A DNA stretch of 64,000 nt from JAWKRB01 sp041389885 (lineage in GTDB: Bacteria > Myxococcota_A > Polyangia > Polyangiales > Ga0077539), in the NCBI GenBank assembly GCA_041389885.1, contig JAWKRB010000032.1:1-64000 (forward strand), read 5' to 3'. The number at the start of each line of letters is the position of its first letter. Positions within the stretch are counted from its first letter, which is position 1. Positions 26,749 to 34,821 of the stretch are shown piece after piece. Below the pieces are notes generated by a model, which was not told where the DNA came from, did not search any database, and saw only the letters and a program-made list of their open reading frames with translations. The translations under genes and the position numbers were made by a program.

Positions 26749-28683
26749 TTGGTCCCCCCCGTCGCTCTCGCCGCCCTGGCCTCGATCACGCTGTACCTCC
26801 TCCCGGCGCTGATCGGGCTCGCCGCGGGGCGCCGCCGCGAGCCCTTCACCCGCTGCCTCGACGCGGGCGCGGCCATGGCCCTCGACGCGGTCGCGGTGCT
26901 GCTCCTCGCGCGGTGGCTGCCGCTCTCCGACGCGACCTGGGTCGCCCGCGGCGCGTGGCTCGCGGCCGCGCTGGTGGCGTGGCGGCGAGGCGCGCTGCGT
27001 CTCCGCCCGTCGCTGACGTCGCTGGCGCTCCTCGGCGCCTGCGTCGCGCTGGTGTGGCAGGGGTTTCACCGCATCTCCTACGAGCTCGCCCTGTGGGACC
27101 GCGACTGGCACGTGCCCCTCGTCTCGTCGCTGAGGGCGCAGCGCGCGCCCTTCGACAACGTGTTCTTGCCCCGCGCGGCGCTGCGCTACCACTACCTCGG
27201 CGACGTCGTCGCGGCGATGATCCAGTCGCTGGCGCGCGGGCGCATCAACGCCTCGCTCGCGCTCTCGCTGGCCCACGACGTCTACCTCTCGCTCACCGCC
27301 GCCGTCGTCGCGCTCGCGTGTCACTTCGCGGCCCTCAGCGGGCCGCCCCGCAGCGTCGCGCGCGGGCTCTTGGGCGCGGCGGCGGGCCTCGCCGGCGCGT
27401 GGGCGACGATCTTCGCGAGCCCCTTCGTGCTCACGCACGCGCCCCTGCGCGAGCTCCTCGAGACCTCCGACTCGGGGCCGCTCTGCGGTCACAGCTACCT
27501 CCCCTTCGCGTCCATCGCGTACCGCCCGCACGTGGTGGTCGCCGGGTACTTTCTCGCGCAGACCCTCCTGGCGATGGCCGCGGTCGCGCGCGCCGACGGC
27601 CGCGGACCTGACACCCGGAGGCACCTCGCCGCGCTCCTCGCCGCCGCCGCGCCGCTGGCGCTCTGCGACGAGGCCTCGCACGCGCTCGTGGGCGGCGCGC
27701 TGCTGTGCTCCGCGTGGCTCGTCCCCGGGTCGCTGGGGCGGCGCTGGCTCGCGGGCGTCGCCGTCGCGGCGGGTTACCTCGCGCTGCTGCCCGTGATGAG
27801 CGCGGGGCTCGACGGCTCCCTCGCGATCGGCGGCGCGGCGTCGCACGTCGAGCTCGTGCCCTGGCGCCACCTCAAGCTCTTTGAAGAGCCGGTCACCCTC
27901 GAAGACCGCGCGCTGTTCTTTCGCGTGCTCAAGCGCGACTACGGTCCGCAGCTCGGCGCCGCGGCCGTCGCCCTGGTCGCCGCGCTCTGGACCCGCAGGC
28001 GCGCGGTCATCGCCCCCGCGGTCTTCTACGCCGCGCTCACGGCGGCGTCGCTCTTCGCGGCGCTCCGCGTCGAGGTCAACCAGGCCCCCGAGGAGGGGCA
28101 CCGCTTCGTGACGGCGTCGATGCTCCTCGCGCCCGCGCTCGCGGCTTGGGTCGTGGCCTCGACCCGCGGCGCGTGGCTCCCGAGGCTGGCGATGGTCGCG
28201 GTCATCGTCGCGAGCGGCGGCTCGGGGTGGGCCTGGCGGAGCGCGTTCATTCGCCACCGCTTCGTCGCGCAGGCGCTGCCCTCCGAGCGCCGTTGGACCG
28301 GGACGTACAACCCCAACGAGGTCGACTGCCTGCGCTTCTCGGGCCCCCCCCGCCGCGGCCAGCCCCCGGTGGAGTACGTCGACGCCGAGATCGCGTACAT
28401 CTGGGCGGGCTGTCAGCCCGTGCGCCTCCTCGGCGGCGCGTCCAAATGGAACCTCGCGGTGCACGGCATTCGCACCGGGTGGCTCGCTCACAGCGGGTAC
28501 CTCGCCCAGGGCCCCGAGGTCGCGCCCGCGGCGGTGGTGTGCGAGACGAGCCCGCTGCGCTCGTGGCCGAGCATGCCCTGCGGGTGGGCGACCTCGCACC
28601 TGCGGTGCGTTCGCCAGGGGATCTTCACCCGCTGCGACCTGCCCGCGTCCCAGCGAGAGGACTTCTATCGCAACCTGCACTAG
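26749..28683 (+). CDS. Polytopic membrane protein, possible GT-C fold
   Basis: 644 aa from a TTG start, which is the furthest upstream possible; a later start cannot be excluded. Around ten hydrophobic segments lie between residues 3 and 510. A soluble C-terminal part of about 120 residues follows, with paired Cys (VDCLRF, AGCQPV, VVCETSP, CGWATSHLRC, TRCDLP) that suggests an exported disulfide-bonded tail. The loop WDRDWHVPLVSSLRAQRAPF followed by LRYHYLGDVVAA recalls the first large loop of integral-membrane glycosyltransferases, where acidic residues bind metal and lipid-phosphate sugar. That assignment is tentative. It lies 42 nt after the lipoprotein gene on the same strand. Confidence 0.7.
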   Translation: MVPPVALAALASITLYLLPALIGLAAGRRREPFTRCLDAGAAMALDAVAVLLLARWLPLSDATWVARGAWLAAALVAWRRGALRLRPSLTSLALLGACVALVWQGFHRISYELALWDRDWHVPLVSSLRAQRAPFDNVFLPRAALRYHYLGDVVAAMIQSLARGRINASLALSLAHDVYLSLTAAVVALACHFAALSGPPRSVARGLLGAAAGLAGAWATIFASPFVLTHAPLRELLETSDSGPLCGHSYLPFASIAYRPHVVVAGYFLAQTLLAMAAVARADGRGPDTRRHLAALLAAAAPLALCDEASHALVGGALLCSAWLVPGSLGRRWLAGVAVAAGYLALLPVMSAGLDGSLAIGGAASHVELVPWRHLKLFEEPVTLEDRALFFRVLKRDYGPQLGAAAVALVAALWTRRRAVIAPAVFYAALTAASLFAALRVEVNQAPEEGHRFVTASMLLAPALAAWVVASTRGAWLPRLAMVAVIVASGGSGWAWRSAFIRHRFVAQALPSERRWTGTYNPNEVDCLRFSGPPRRGQPPVEYVDAEIAYIWAGCQPVRLLGGASKWNLAVHGIRTGWLAHSGYLAQGPEVAPAAVVCETSPLRSWPSMPCGWATSHLRCVRQGIFTRCDLPASQREDFYRNLH

Positions 28684-28724
28684 GGTTGGTGCGGGTCTTG
28701 CGAAGGGCAGTCGACGTTGGCCGC

Positions 28725-28743
28725 GGGAGAAACCCGTTCTCCC
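28725..28743 (+). terminator. Hairpin after the membrane protein gene
   Basis: GGGAGAA (28725-28731) and TTCTCCC (28737-28743) form a perfect 7-bp stem with a 5-nt loop, 42 nt after the stop codon. It lacks a T tract, so it may be an mRNA-end stabiliser rather than a classical terminator. Confidence 0.4.
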
Positions 28744-28770
28744 ACGTCCTGCCCCCATGACAGGGCTGAA

Positions 28771-28789
28771 GGGGGTGTGTTACACCCCC
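28771..28789 (+). promoter_or_regulatory. Perfect hairpin/palindrome upstream of the 85-aa gene
   Basis: GGGGGTGT (28771-28778), loop GTT, ACACCCCC (28782-28789). It lies 20 nt before the GGAGG ribosome site and 32 nt before the ATG at 28822. It could be an operator, a 5' UTR stabiliser, or the terminator of the upstream unit. Confidence 0.45.
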
Positions 28790-28821
28790 GTTCGATCAAC
28801 GTTTCACCGGAGGTTCTAGCT

Positions 28822-29079
28822 ATGTCGGCAAACGCCAAGACGTTCACGAAGCTGAAGCGCGATTCCTACGACCGTGTTCGCCAGCAGCTCAACGCGAAGC
28901 GCTGGTCGCTGCCCTCGGGCGACAGCGGGTACATCCGCGGCCACGACGGAATGATCGCTGACTGGAGCTACAACGAGAAGGACACCACGCTCTCCGTGCG
29001 CATCCGCGACGCCGGCCGTGACACCTACGACTCGCTGTTCGGCCAGCTCTCCACGATCATCAAGGCCTGCTCGGCCTGA
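28822..29079 (+). CDS. Small conserved-looking protein of 85 aa
   Basis: ATG at 28822 with a perfect GGAGG (28809-28813) 8 nt upstream, one of the strongest ribosome sites in the window. The product begins MSANAKTFTKLKRDSYDRVR and has a basic helical N-terminal half. A middle region with GDSGYIRGHDGMIADWSYNE is followed by an alternating strand TLSVRIRDAG and a C-terminal helix FGQLSTIIKACSA. It has no signal peptide or membrane segment. I do not recognise the family. The strong ribosome site and flanking hairpins suggest a well-expressed transcript. Nucleic-acid binding is possible from the basic N-terminus but is not shown. Confidence 0.78.
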   Translation: MSANAKTFTKLKRDSYDRVRQQLNAKRWSLPSGDSGYIRGHDGMIADWSYNEKDTTLSVRIRDAGRDTYDSLFGQLSTIIKACSA

Positions 29080-29193
29080 CCTCGGCCTCGCTCCCTCCCC
29101 CCTCTGCCTCCCTCGTACCTCCCCGTCACGCACCTGCTCTCCCCGATGCGCCCCAAGGGTCGCGACGCGCGGAGCTTCGCGCGCGCCCCGTTG

Positions 29194-29231
29194 TTGGACT
29201 GAAGGTCCAAGCGGTTGGACCCGAGTCCCAA
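29194..29231. terminator. Paired hairpins between convergent genes
   Basis: Two short inverted repeats in tandem. TTGGAC/GTCCAA with a 5-nt loop spans 29194-29210, and the related TTGGAC..GTCCCAA spans 29215-29231. They sit between the 85-aa gene and the facing DsbA-like gene, so a bidirectional terminator is the simplest reading. Confidence 0.4.
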
Positions 29232-29238
29232 AGGGCGC

Positions 29239-30555
29239 TCAGGGCGTGGCGGGCAGGAGCGACTCGACCCGCGCGACGAACTCCTCCAGGGGACGCGCGC
29301 CGACCACGACGTGACCATTGATGAAGGTCATCGGCGTGCCGAGGCTCACGCCCGTCGCCTGCGCCGCGGCGATGTCTGCGCGCACGGCCTCGGCGTGGCG
29401 GTGGTCGGCGAGGGCCGCGCGGAGCCTCCTCGCGTCGCCCCCGGCCTGCGTGGCGTAGCGGGCGAGGTCGTCGACCTCGAGGGCGTCCTGGTGGGCGAAG
29501 AGCAGGTCGTGAAAGCGCCAGAAGCCCGCGTCGCCGCGCTGCGCCCTGAGCTCGCGGGCGGCCTCCGCGGCCTGCATGGCGCTCTCGTGCCGCGCGAGGG
29601 GGAGGTCGCGCCAGACGACGCGCACGCGGTCTCCGAAGCGCTCGCGCAGCGCGGCGAGGGTGGGTCGCAGACGACCACAGAAGCCGCACTCGAAGTCGCT
29701 GAAGACCTGCACCACGACCGGGGCGCTCGCCGGTCCGAGCGACGGCGCGGCGGCGGGCACGGGGAGCTCATGCACGGGCTCCCAAGGCTCGCGGGCGCCG
29801 CGGCTCGGGCGGCGCGGCGGAGGCGGCGGCGCGGGGAGCGGCGACTCGACCATCTGCGCGTAGACCTCGCGGCGGTCTTCGATCGAGGCCGCGCGCTGGA
29901 GCACCGCGGCGGCGAGGGCCTCGAAGACGGCGTAGGGCTGGGCGCCCGCGATCATCGTGCCGTTGACGAAGAAGGCCGGGGTGCCGTCGACGCCCAGTCG
30001 GTTGGCGAGGGCGATGTCGCCGTCGACGGCGGAGCGGTGCGCGCCCTCGCGGAGCGCGTCTCGGAGCCGCGCGGCGTCGGCGCCGACGAGCTCGGCGTAG
30101 CGGGCGAGGTCGCTCTCTTCGAGGTCGCTCTGGTGGGCGAAGAGCAGGTCGTGAAAGCGCCAGAAGGCCGCGTCGCCTCGCTGCGCCCTCACCTCGAGGG
30201 CCGCCTCCGCCGCGGCGCGGGCGTGGCGGTGGTTGGGCAGGGGGTAGTTCCGCCACACCACGCGCACCTCGTCGCCGAACTGGCTTCGCAGGTCGCTCAG
30301 GGTCCAGCGGCCGCGCCCGCAGAAGGGGCACTCGAAGTCGCTGAAGACCACCACGGTGACCGCGGCCGAGTCGGGCCCGAGCCGGGGCGCGTCGGCGACG
30401 GGGAGGCGCTCGCTGTCGCGCATCGCCGGGCGCGGCGGGGTCGTCGGCGCGGCGGAGACGGGATCGCTCGCGGGGGCGCAGCGGGGCGCGGGCGCGTATC
30501 GGGCGGCGCATCCGAGGAGGCAGGCCGCGGCGGAGAGGAGGGCTGTCGTGCGCAC
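29239..30555 (-). CDS. Two-headed DsbA/thioredoxin-fold lipoprotein
   Basis: 438 aa from the GTG at 30555, chosen because it gives a clean signal peptide MRTTALLSAAACLLGC with the lipobox at Cys16. Two complete DsbA-like domains follow. The first (about 45-215) has FSDFECPFCGRGR, WRNYPLPNH and the cis-Pro loop GTPAFFVNG. The second (about 270-430) has FSDFECGFCGRLR, WRDLPLARHE and LGTPMTFINGH. A Pro/Arg linker separates them. The halves are clearly homologous, including FWRFHDLLFAHQ in both. It should act in the periplasm as a thiol oxidase or isomerase. The active sites differ (CPFC and CGFC), so the halves may have different redox potentials. It is divergent from the VWA lipoprotein gene. 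Confidence 0.88.
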   Translation of the reverse strand: MRTTALLSAAACLLGCAARYAPAPRCAPASDPVSAAPTTPPRPAMRDSERLPVADAPRLGPDSAAVTVVVFSDFECPFCGRGRWTLSDLRSQFGDEVRVVWRNYPLPNHRHARAAAEAALEVRAQRGDAAFWRFHDLLFAHQSDLEESDLARYAELVGADAARLRDALREGAHRSAVDGDIALANRLGVDGTPAFFVNGTMIAGAQPYAVFEALAAAVLQRAASIEDRREVYAQMVESPLPAPPPPPRRPSRGAREPWEPVHELPVPAAAPSLGPASAPVVVQVFSDFECGFCGRLRPTLAALRERFGDRVRVVWRDLPLARHESAMQAAEAARELRAQRGDAGFWRFHDLLFAHQDALEVDDLARYATQAGGDARRLRAALADHRHAEAVRADIAAAQATGVSLGTPMTFINGHVVVGARPLEEFVARVESLLPATP

Positions 30556-30641
30556 GGGGCCGCGCAGTGCAGCACACTCACCGCATCGGAACAACGACGC
30601 GCTCGCTGTCGCGCGGCCGCTCGGCGTACTAGGCTGCGCCC

Positions 30642-31745
30642 GTGCGACGCGTGTCCTGGCTGTCGATCCTGGCGCTGTGCTCGGCCTGCGGGGCGAAGAC
30701 CGGGCTGCTCGTGCCAGAGCTCGACGCCGCCGAGGCCGTCGACGCGGTCGACGCGCTCGACGCGCCTGACGTCTTCGACGCCGACGATGTCGTCGACGCG
30801 CCAGACCTCCCCGACGCGTGCGCGGCGCAGCGGCAGCCGGCGGTTCGCTTCAGCGCCGAGGTGATCTTCGTGATCGACCGGTCGGGCAGCATGGCCGACT
30901 CGACGCCGAGCGGCGCGAGCCGGTGGACCGCGCTGACCTCGTCGCTGACGCAGGTGCTCCCCTCGGTCGACCGGGAGCTCTGGACGGGGCTGGTGCTCTA
31001 CCCCAACGCGGGCTCGACCTCGACGCTGGCCTGCTCCGCGCCGCTGCAGCTCACGTACACCCCGCGGGTCTCGAACGCCTCGCGCATCCTGGGCGCGCTG
31101 CGCGACACGGGCCTCGGCGGCGGCACGCCGACCTTCAACGCGCTCCAGGCGGCGTCGAGCTACTTCGCGATGAACCCGCCGCTGGGGCCGCTACGCGGGC
31201 GCTTTCTCGTGCTGACCACCGACGGCGGGCCGAACTGCAACGCCTCCCTCGACGCGCGGAGCTGCGAGTGCACGAACTCTCGGGGGTGCGGCGGGAGCCG
31301 GGGCAACCTCTCGTGCCTCGACGAGGCGCGCACGGTGTCGCTGCTCCGCGACCTCGCGGCGCGCGGCGTGCCGACCTTCGTGATCGGCACGGGCTCCGAC
31401 GTGCAGGTGATGAACAACCTCGCCGTGGCGGGCGGCCGCGCGAGGCCCGCGGCGCTGGGCGGCACGCGGTACTACCGAGCAGAAGACACGCCTGAATTCG
31501 TCGAGAATTTTCGCGCGATCACCACGTCGCTGGTGCGCTGCCGCTTCGTGACGAACCCCGTGCCCGCGGGCGTCGAGGCCAGGGTGCGCGTGGGGAGCGC
31601 GGTGGTGCTCGAAGACCCGTCCGGCGTCGACGGGTTCTCGTGGGAGCGGCGCGAGGCCGGCGAATTCACCCTCAGCGGCTCGGCGTGCGACGCGGCGGCG
31701 CGCTCGGGTGGGGCGGTGTACGTCGAGCTGCCCTGCGCGCGCTGA
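30642..31745 (+). CDS. VWA-domain lipoprotein
   Basis: 367 aa from a GTG start, with TAGGCT 6 nt before it. Signal peptide MRRVSWLSILALCSACG with the lipobox LCSAC. Residues 23-60 are an almost pure Asp/Ala/Val/Pro linker. A von Willebrand factor A domain (about 70-290) has an intact MIDAS: DRSGSM (Asp79), Thr in GGTPTFNAL and Asp in LTTDGG. A Cys-rich insertion (CNASLDARSCECTNSRGCGG) sits inside it. Such lipoproteins are frequent in Myxococcota and probably bind ligands through Mg2+ on the cell surface. A C-terminal beta-rich segment of about 60 residues follows. Confidence 0.85.
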   Translation: MRRVSWLSILALCSACGAKTGLLVPELDAAEAVDAVDALDAPDVFDADDVVDAPDLPDACAAQRQPAVRFSAEVIFVIDRSGSMADSTPSGASRWTALTSSLTQVLPSVDRELWTGLVLYPNAGSTSTLACSAPLQLTYTPRVSNASRILGALRDTGLGGGTPTFNALQAASSYFAMNPPLGPLRGRFLVLTTDGGPNCNASLDARSCECTNSRGCGGSRGNLSCLDEARTVSLLRDLAARGVPTFVIGTGSDVQVMNNLAVAGGRARPAALGGTRYYRAEDTPEFVENFRAITTSLVRCRFVTNPVPAGVEARVRVGSAVVLEDPSGVDGFSWERREAGEFTLSGSACDAAARSGGAVYVELPCAR

Positions 31746-31878
31746 CCCTCGTCAAGTTCCCTACATGGTTGCGGGTCGGGGTGCAGAGAGAAGGTGATTT
31801 TCCTCGGCGGTGTCCGGTATCGTCGGGCGCGAGCGCCGCTCCCACAGTGGGCCGCGGCGTGTCTCTACCCACGAGAGC

Positions 31879-31897
31879 GTCACGCCCCAGGCGTGAC
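31879..31897 (+). promoter_or_regulatory. Hairpin in the 5' leader of the OmpA gene
   Basis: GTCACGCC (31879-31886), loop CCA, GGCGTGAC (31890-31897): a perfect 8-bp stem 28 nt before the ATG at 31926. A TATCGT hexamer at 31818-31823 is a possible -10 element, which would put the hairpin inside the leader, where it could stabilise the mRNA of an abundant outer-membrane protein. Confidence 0.4.
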
Positions 31898-31925
31898 CCG
31901 AGGCGCTGTTGAGCGAGGACTTGTC

Positions 31926-33566
31926 ATGAAGAAGGATCGTTCCATTCGAACCGCCACGAAGGCGACCGGCGTCATGGCGGCGCTGGTCACTCTCACCGCG
32001 GCGTCGTCGGCAGACGCGCAGGTGCTGTCGCGCTTCGCGCTGCGCCTCGAGGGCGGTATCGGCACGATGCTCTCGGAGCACCAGCGCACCACGCTCGGGT
32101 ATGACGGCCTGGCGATTCAGGGCTCTGCCCGCCTCGCGGTCAGCCTCGTCGACTCCCTCGCGGTGCAGGTCGGCGTCGCGAGCTGGTGGTTCCCGGCGAA
32201 CGCGACGACGCGCACGAACAACGGGCTCACCGGCGACGCCGGGCGCTCGATCGCGCCGATCCTCGGTCTGCATTTCGAGCCGCAGATCGGCCGGGTGGGC
32301 CGCTTCTTCGTGTCGGCGAACATGGGCTACGCGTTCACCGGCGACGACGGGCGCATCTACCTCGACGCGGGGCTCGGCTTCGAGTTCCGCGCGGCGCCCT
32401 GGCTGGGCATCGGCCCGGTGGTGCGCTACGGCCACGTCTTTCAAGAGAAGAACCCCGCGCTCATCGCCATGGGGGCCAACGACCCCAACTCCGACGCGCA
32501 GTTCTTCTCGGGCGGCATCTCCCTCACCTTCCGCGGCGCGCCCGCCGAGGCGGGTCCGTCTGACCGCGACAGCGACGGCGTGAACGACCCCGAGGACCAG
32601 TGCCCCGACACGCCCCAGGGCGCCACCCCCGACCCGAACCGCGCGGGCTGCCCGCTCAGCGATCGTGACAGCGACGGCGTCGCCGACGACCGCGACCAGT
32701 GCCCCGACGAGCCGGCGGGCGCCCACCCCGACCCCGACCGCTTCGGCTGCCCGCTGCGGGCGACCGATCGCGACGGCGACGGCGTGATGGACTCGGACGA
32801 CCTGTGCCCGACCGAGCCCCAGGGCGCCACCCCCGACCCCAACCGCCGCGGCTGCCCCGCGGGCGATCAGGACGCCGACGGCGTGCTCGACCCGGTCGAC
32901 CAGTGCCCCTCGGAGCCGCAGGGCAACCGCCCCGATCCGAACCGCGCGGGCTGCCCGGTCCATGACCGGGACAACGACGGCATCCCCGACGAGACCGATC
33001 GCTGCCCCGACCAGCCCGAGACCTTCAACGGCCGCGACGACACCGACGGCTGCCCCGACGGCCAGGCCCTCGCCGAGTCGACGGGCACGCAGATCCGCAT
33101 CCTGCAGCAGGTGAACTTCCGCACCAACAGCGCCGAGATCTCGGGCACGCGGAGCTTCAACGTGCTCGACGCGGTGTCGTCGATCCTCACGGCGCTGCCG
33201 CAGATCGCCCTCGTCGACGTGCAGGGCCACACCGACGACCGCGGCTCCGCCGAGCGTAACCGCACCCTGTCGAACAACCGCGCGAACTCGGTGGTGCAGT
33301 ACCTCACCCAGCACGGCGTCGCGGCGTCTCGCCTCGAGGCCCACGGGTTCGGCCCCGACTGCCCCCTCATGCCGGGCCGCTCCCGCCGCGCCCGCGACGC
33401 GAACCGCCGCGTGCAGTTCGTGATCGTGAGCCCGACGCAGCCCTCGGGGCGCTGCGTGGGCGCCGCCGCCGCCACCGCCACCGCGCCGACCACCGACGCC
33501 GCGCCCGCCGAGGAGCCCGCCGGGCGCCACGGCCGCCGCCACCGCCGCCACCGCCGCCACCGCTGA
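31926..33566 (+). CDS. OmpA-family outer-membrane protein with TSP3 repeats
   Basis: 546 aa from the ATG at 31926, giving a signal peptide that ends TAASSADAQ. An N-terminal beta-barrel-like domain (about 35-210) has features such as FALRLEGGIGTML. Five thrombospondin type 3 repeats follow (about 213-375), with the unit D.D.DGV.D..D.CP..P.G..PDPNR.GCP, a calcium-binding pattern. The OmpA peptidoglycan-binding domain (about 385-510) has VDVQGHTDDRGSAERNR and ANRRVQF. The C-terminus is an odd tail of alternating Arg and His (GRHGRRHRRHRRHR). It would link the outer membrane to peptidoglycan. A paralogue lies at 61208-63115. Confidence 0.9.
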   Translation: MKKDRSIRTATKATGVMAALVTLTAASSADAQVLSRFALRLEGGIGTMLSEHQRTTLGYDGLAIQGSARLAVSLVDSLAVQVGVASWWFPANATTRTNNGLTGDAGRSIAPILGLHFEPQIGRVGRFFVSANMGYAFTGDDGRIYLDAGLGFEFRAAPWLGIGPVVRYGHVFQEKNPALIAMGANDPNSDAQFFSGGISLTFRGAPAEAGPSDRDSDGVNDPEDQCPDTPQGATPDPNRAGCPLSDRDSDGVADDRDQCPDEPAGAHPDPDRFGCPLRATDRDGDGVMDSDDLCPTEPQGATPDPNRRGCPAGDQDADGVLDPVDQCPSEPQGNRPDPNRAGCPVHDRDNDGIPDETDRCPDQPETFNGRDDTDGCPDGQALAESTGTQIRILQQVNFRTNSAEISGTRSFNVLDAVSSILTALPQIALVDVQGHTDDRGSAERNRTLSNNRANSVVQYLTQHGVAASRLEAHGFGPDCPLMPGRSRRARDANRRVQFVIVSPTQPSGRCVGAAAATATAPTTDAAPAEEPAGRHGRRHRRHRRHR

Positions 33567-33619
33567 CCCCTCCGATGAATCCCTGAGCCGCGCCCCGGCG
33601 CGGTGTATCTTCCCCGTCG

Positions 33620-34567
33620 ATGGCGACGCGGCTCCGGGTGATGTCCTACAACGTTCGATACTTCGGCCACGCGCTCCGCGGCCTCGCGAGCACCCAGCGC
33701 TCGAAGCTGGGCATCGCCCGCGGCATCGCCTCCCTCGAAGCCCCCCCCGACGTGATCTGCCTGCAAGAGGTCGAGACGATCTCCCTGCGGGCCACCGTCG
33801 CCGCCACGCGCAAGCGCGCGGGCGAGACGCAGCTCGAGACCTTCATGGACGCGCTGGAGCAGGCCTGGGGCTCGGGCTCGATGCCCTACGAGGCCCTGCA
33901 CTTTCGCGCGCACACCTACGGCCCCGCGCGCTGGCCGGTGTACACCACGGGCCTCGCGGTGCTGGTGAACACCCGCGCGATGCGCATCGACGCGCACAAC
34001 GCCCACGCGCCCGAGGCGATCACCCACCACGTCGCGCAGCTTCGCGGGCTCAAGCAGTCGCGCATCTGCGCCCACGTGCGGCTGCGCCCACGGGACGGAG
34101 ACGAGGCGATTCACGTCTTCAACACGCACCTCTCGCTGCCCTCAATCTTCGCGCAGGAGTTCTGGGACGACGCCGCGAAGATGGGCCGCGGGCCCAACCA
34201 GCTCGCCGAGTCGCGCTCCCTCGCCCGCTTCGTGCGCGAGGGCGCCGGCGAGGAGCCCTTCGTGGTCGTCGGAGACTTCAACTCCGCGCCCGCCACGCCG
34301 GTCTACCAGCGCCTCGTCGAGGAGGAGGGCTGGCGCTGCGCCCAGGCCGACACCCGGCTCATCGACCCCGCGCGCCGCGACGGCTTCGCCACCGCGGGCT
34401 TCATGCGGCTGCGCATGCACCTCGACCACGTGTTCGGCGGCAACGGCGTGCGCTTCGAGGACATGGAGGGCACCGCGCACTTCGACGACCGGAGCTCTCC
34501 GTTCTACGGACTCTCCGACCACGCGCCGCTCCTCGCGAGGCTCGCCGCGAGCCGCGCTGCGACATAG
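33620..34567 (+). CDS. Endonuclease/exonuclease/phosphatase-fold protein
   Basis: 315 aa with no signal peptide. MSYNVRYFGHAL, DVICLQEVET (metal-binding Glu), VFNTHLSLP (catalytic His region), VVVGDFNSAP (Asp and Asn), and LDHVFGG with SDHAPLLA at the end give the full set of EEP (DNase I-like) motifs. Members hydrolyse phosphodiesters in nucleic acids, phosphoinositides or sphingomyelin, so the substrate is open. A TATCTT hexamer at 33606-33611 lies 8 nt before the ATG. Confidence 0.88.
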   Translation: MATRLRVMSYNVRYFGHALRGLASTQRSKLGIARGIASLEAPPDVICLQEVETISLRATVAATRKRAGETQLETFMDALEQAWGSGSMPYEALHFRAHTYGPARWPVYTTGLAVLVNTRAMRIDAHNAHAPEAITHHVAQLRGLKQSRICAHVRLRPRDGDEAIHVFNTHLSLPSIFAQEFWDDAAKMGRGPNQLAESRSLARFVREGAGEEPFVVVGDFNSAPATPVYQRLVEEEGWRCAQADTRLIDPARRDGFATAGFMRLRMHLDHVFGGNGVRFEDMEGTAHFDDRSSPFYGLSDHAPLLARLAASRAAT

Positions 34568-34629
34568 CCTGTCACGAATTCCTGTCGAGGATTGGAGGCT
34601 CGATCGCGGTCGCGCGCAGAGTCCTTGGC

Positions 34630-34818
34630 ATGAAGAACTACGCGACGATTTCGACGGGCGAGCAGGCGAACGACAACGGCGACGAGGGCGCCCGCTGTTA
34701 CCTCACCGACGCCGAGCTCGACGCGCTCGCCGAGGCCGAGCTGGCCTGGGAGCGCTGGGAGCAGACCCGACGCTGGTGGACGCTGGGCTGCATCGACGAC
34801 GCGAGCAGCGCGGCGTGA
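34630..34818 (+). CDS. Small acidic hypothetical protein (62 aa)
   Basis: ATG at 34630. The product is acidic, with a helical centre AELDALAEAELAWERWEQT followed by RRWWTLGCIDD. No signal peptide, no family recognised. Its composition differs from random shadow frames, which are Arg/Pro-rich, and it fills a space with no competing frame. No strong ribosome site is seen, so it is offered with moderate doubt. It converges on the FadL-type gene with a 3-nt gap. Confidence 0.45.
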   Translation: MKNYATISTGEQANDNGDEGARCYLTDAELDALAEAELAWERWEQTRRWWTLGCIDDASSAA

Positions 34819-34821
34819 GGA

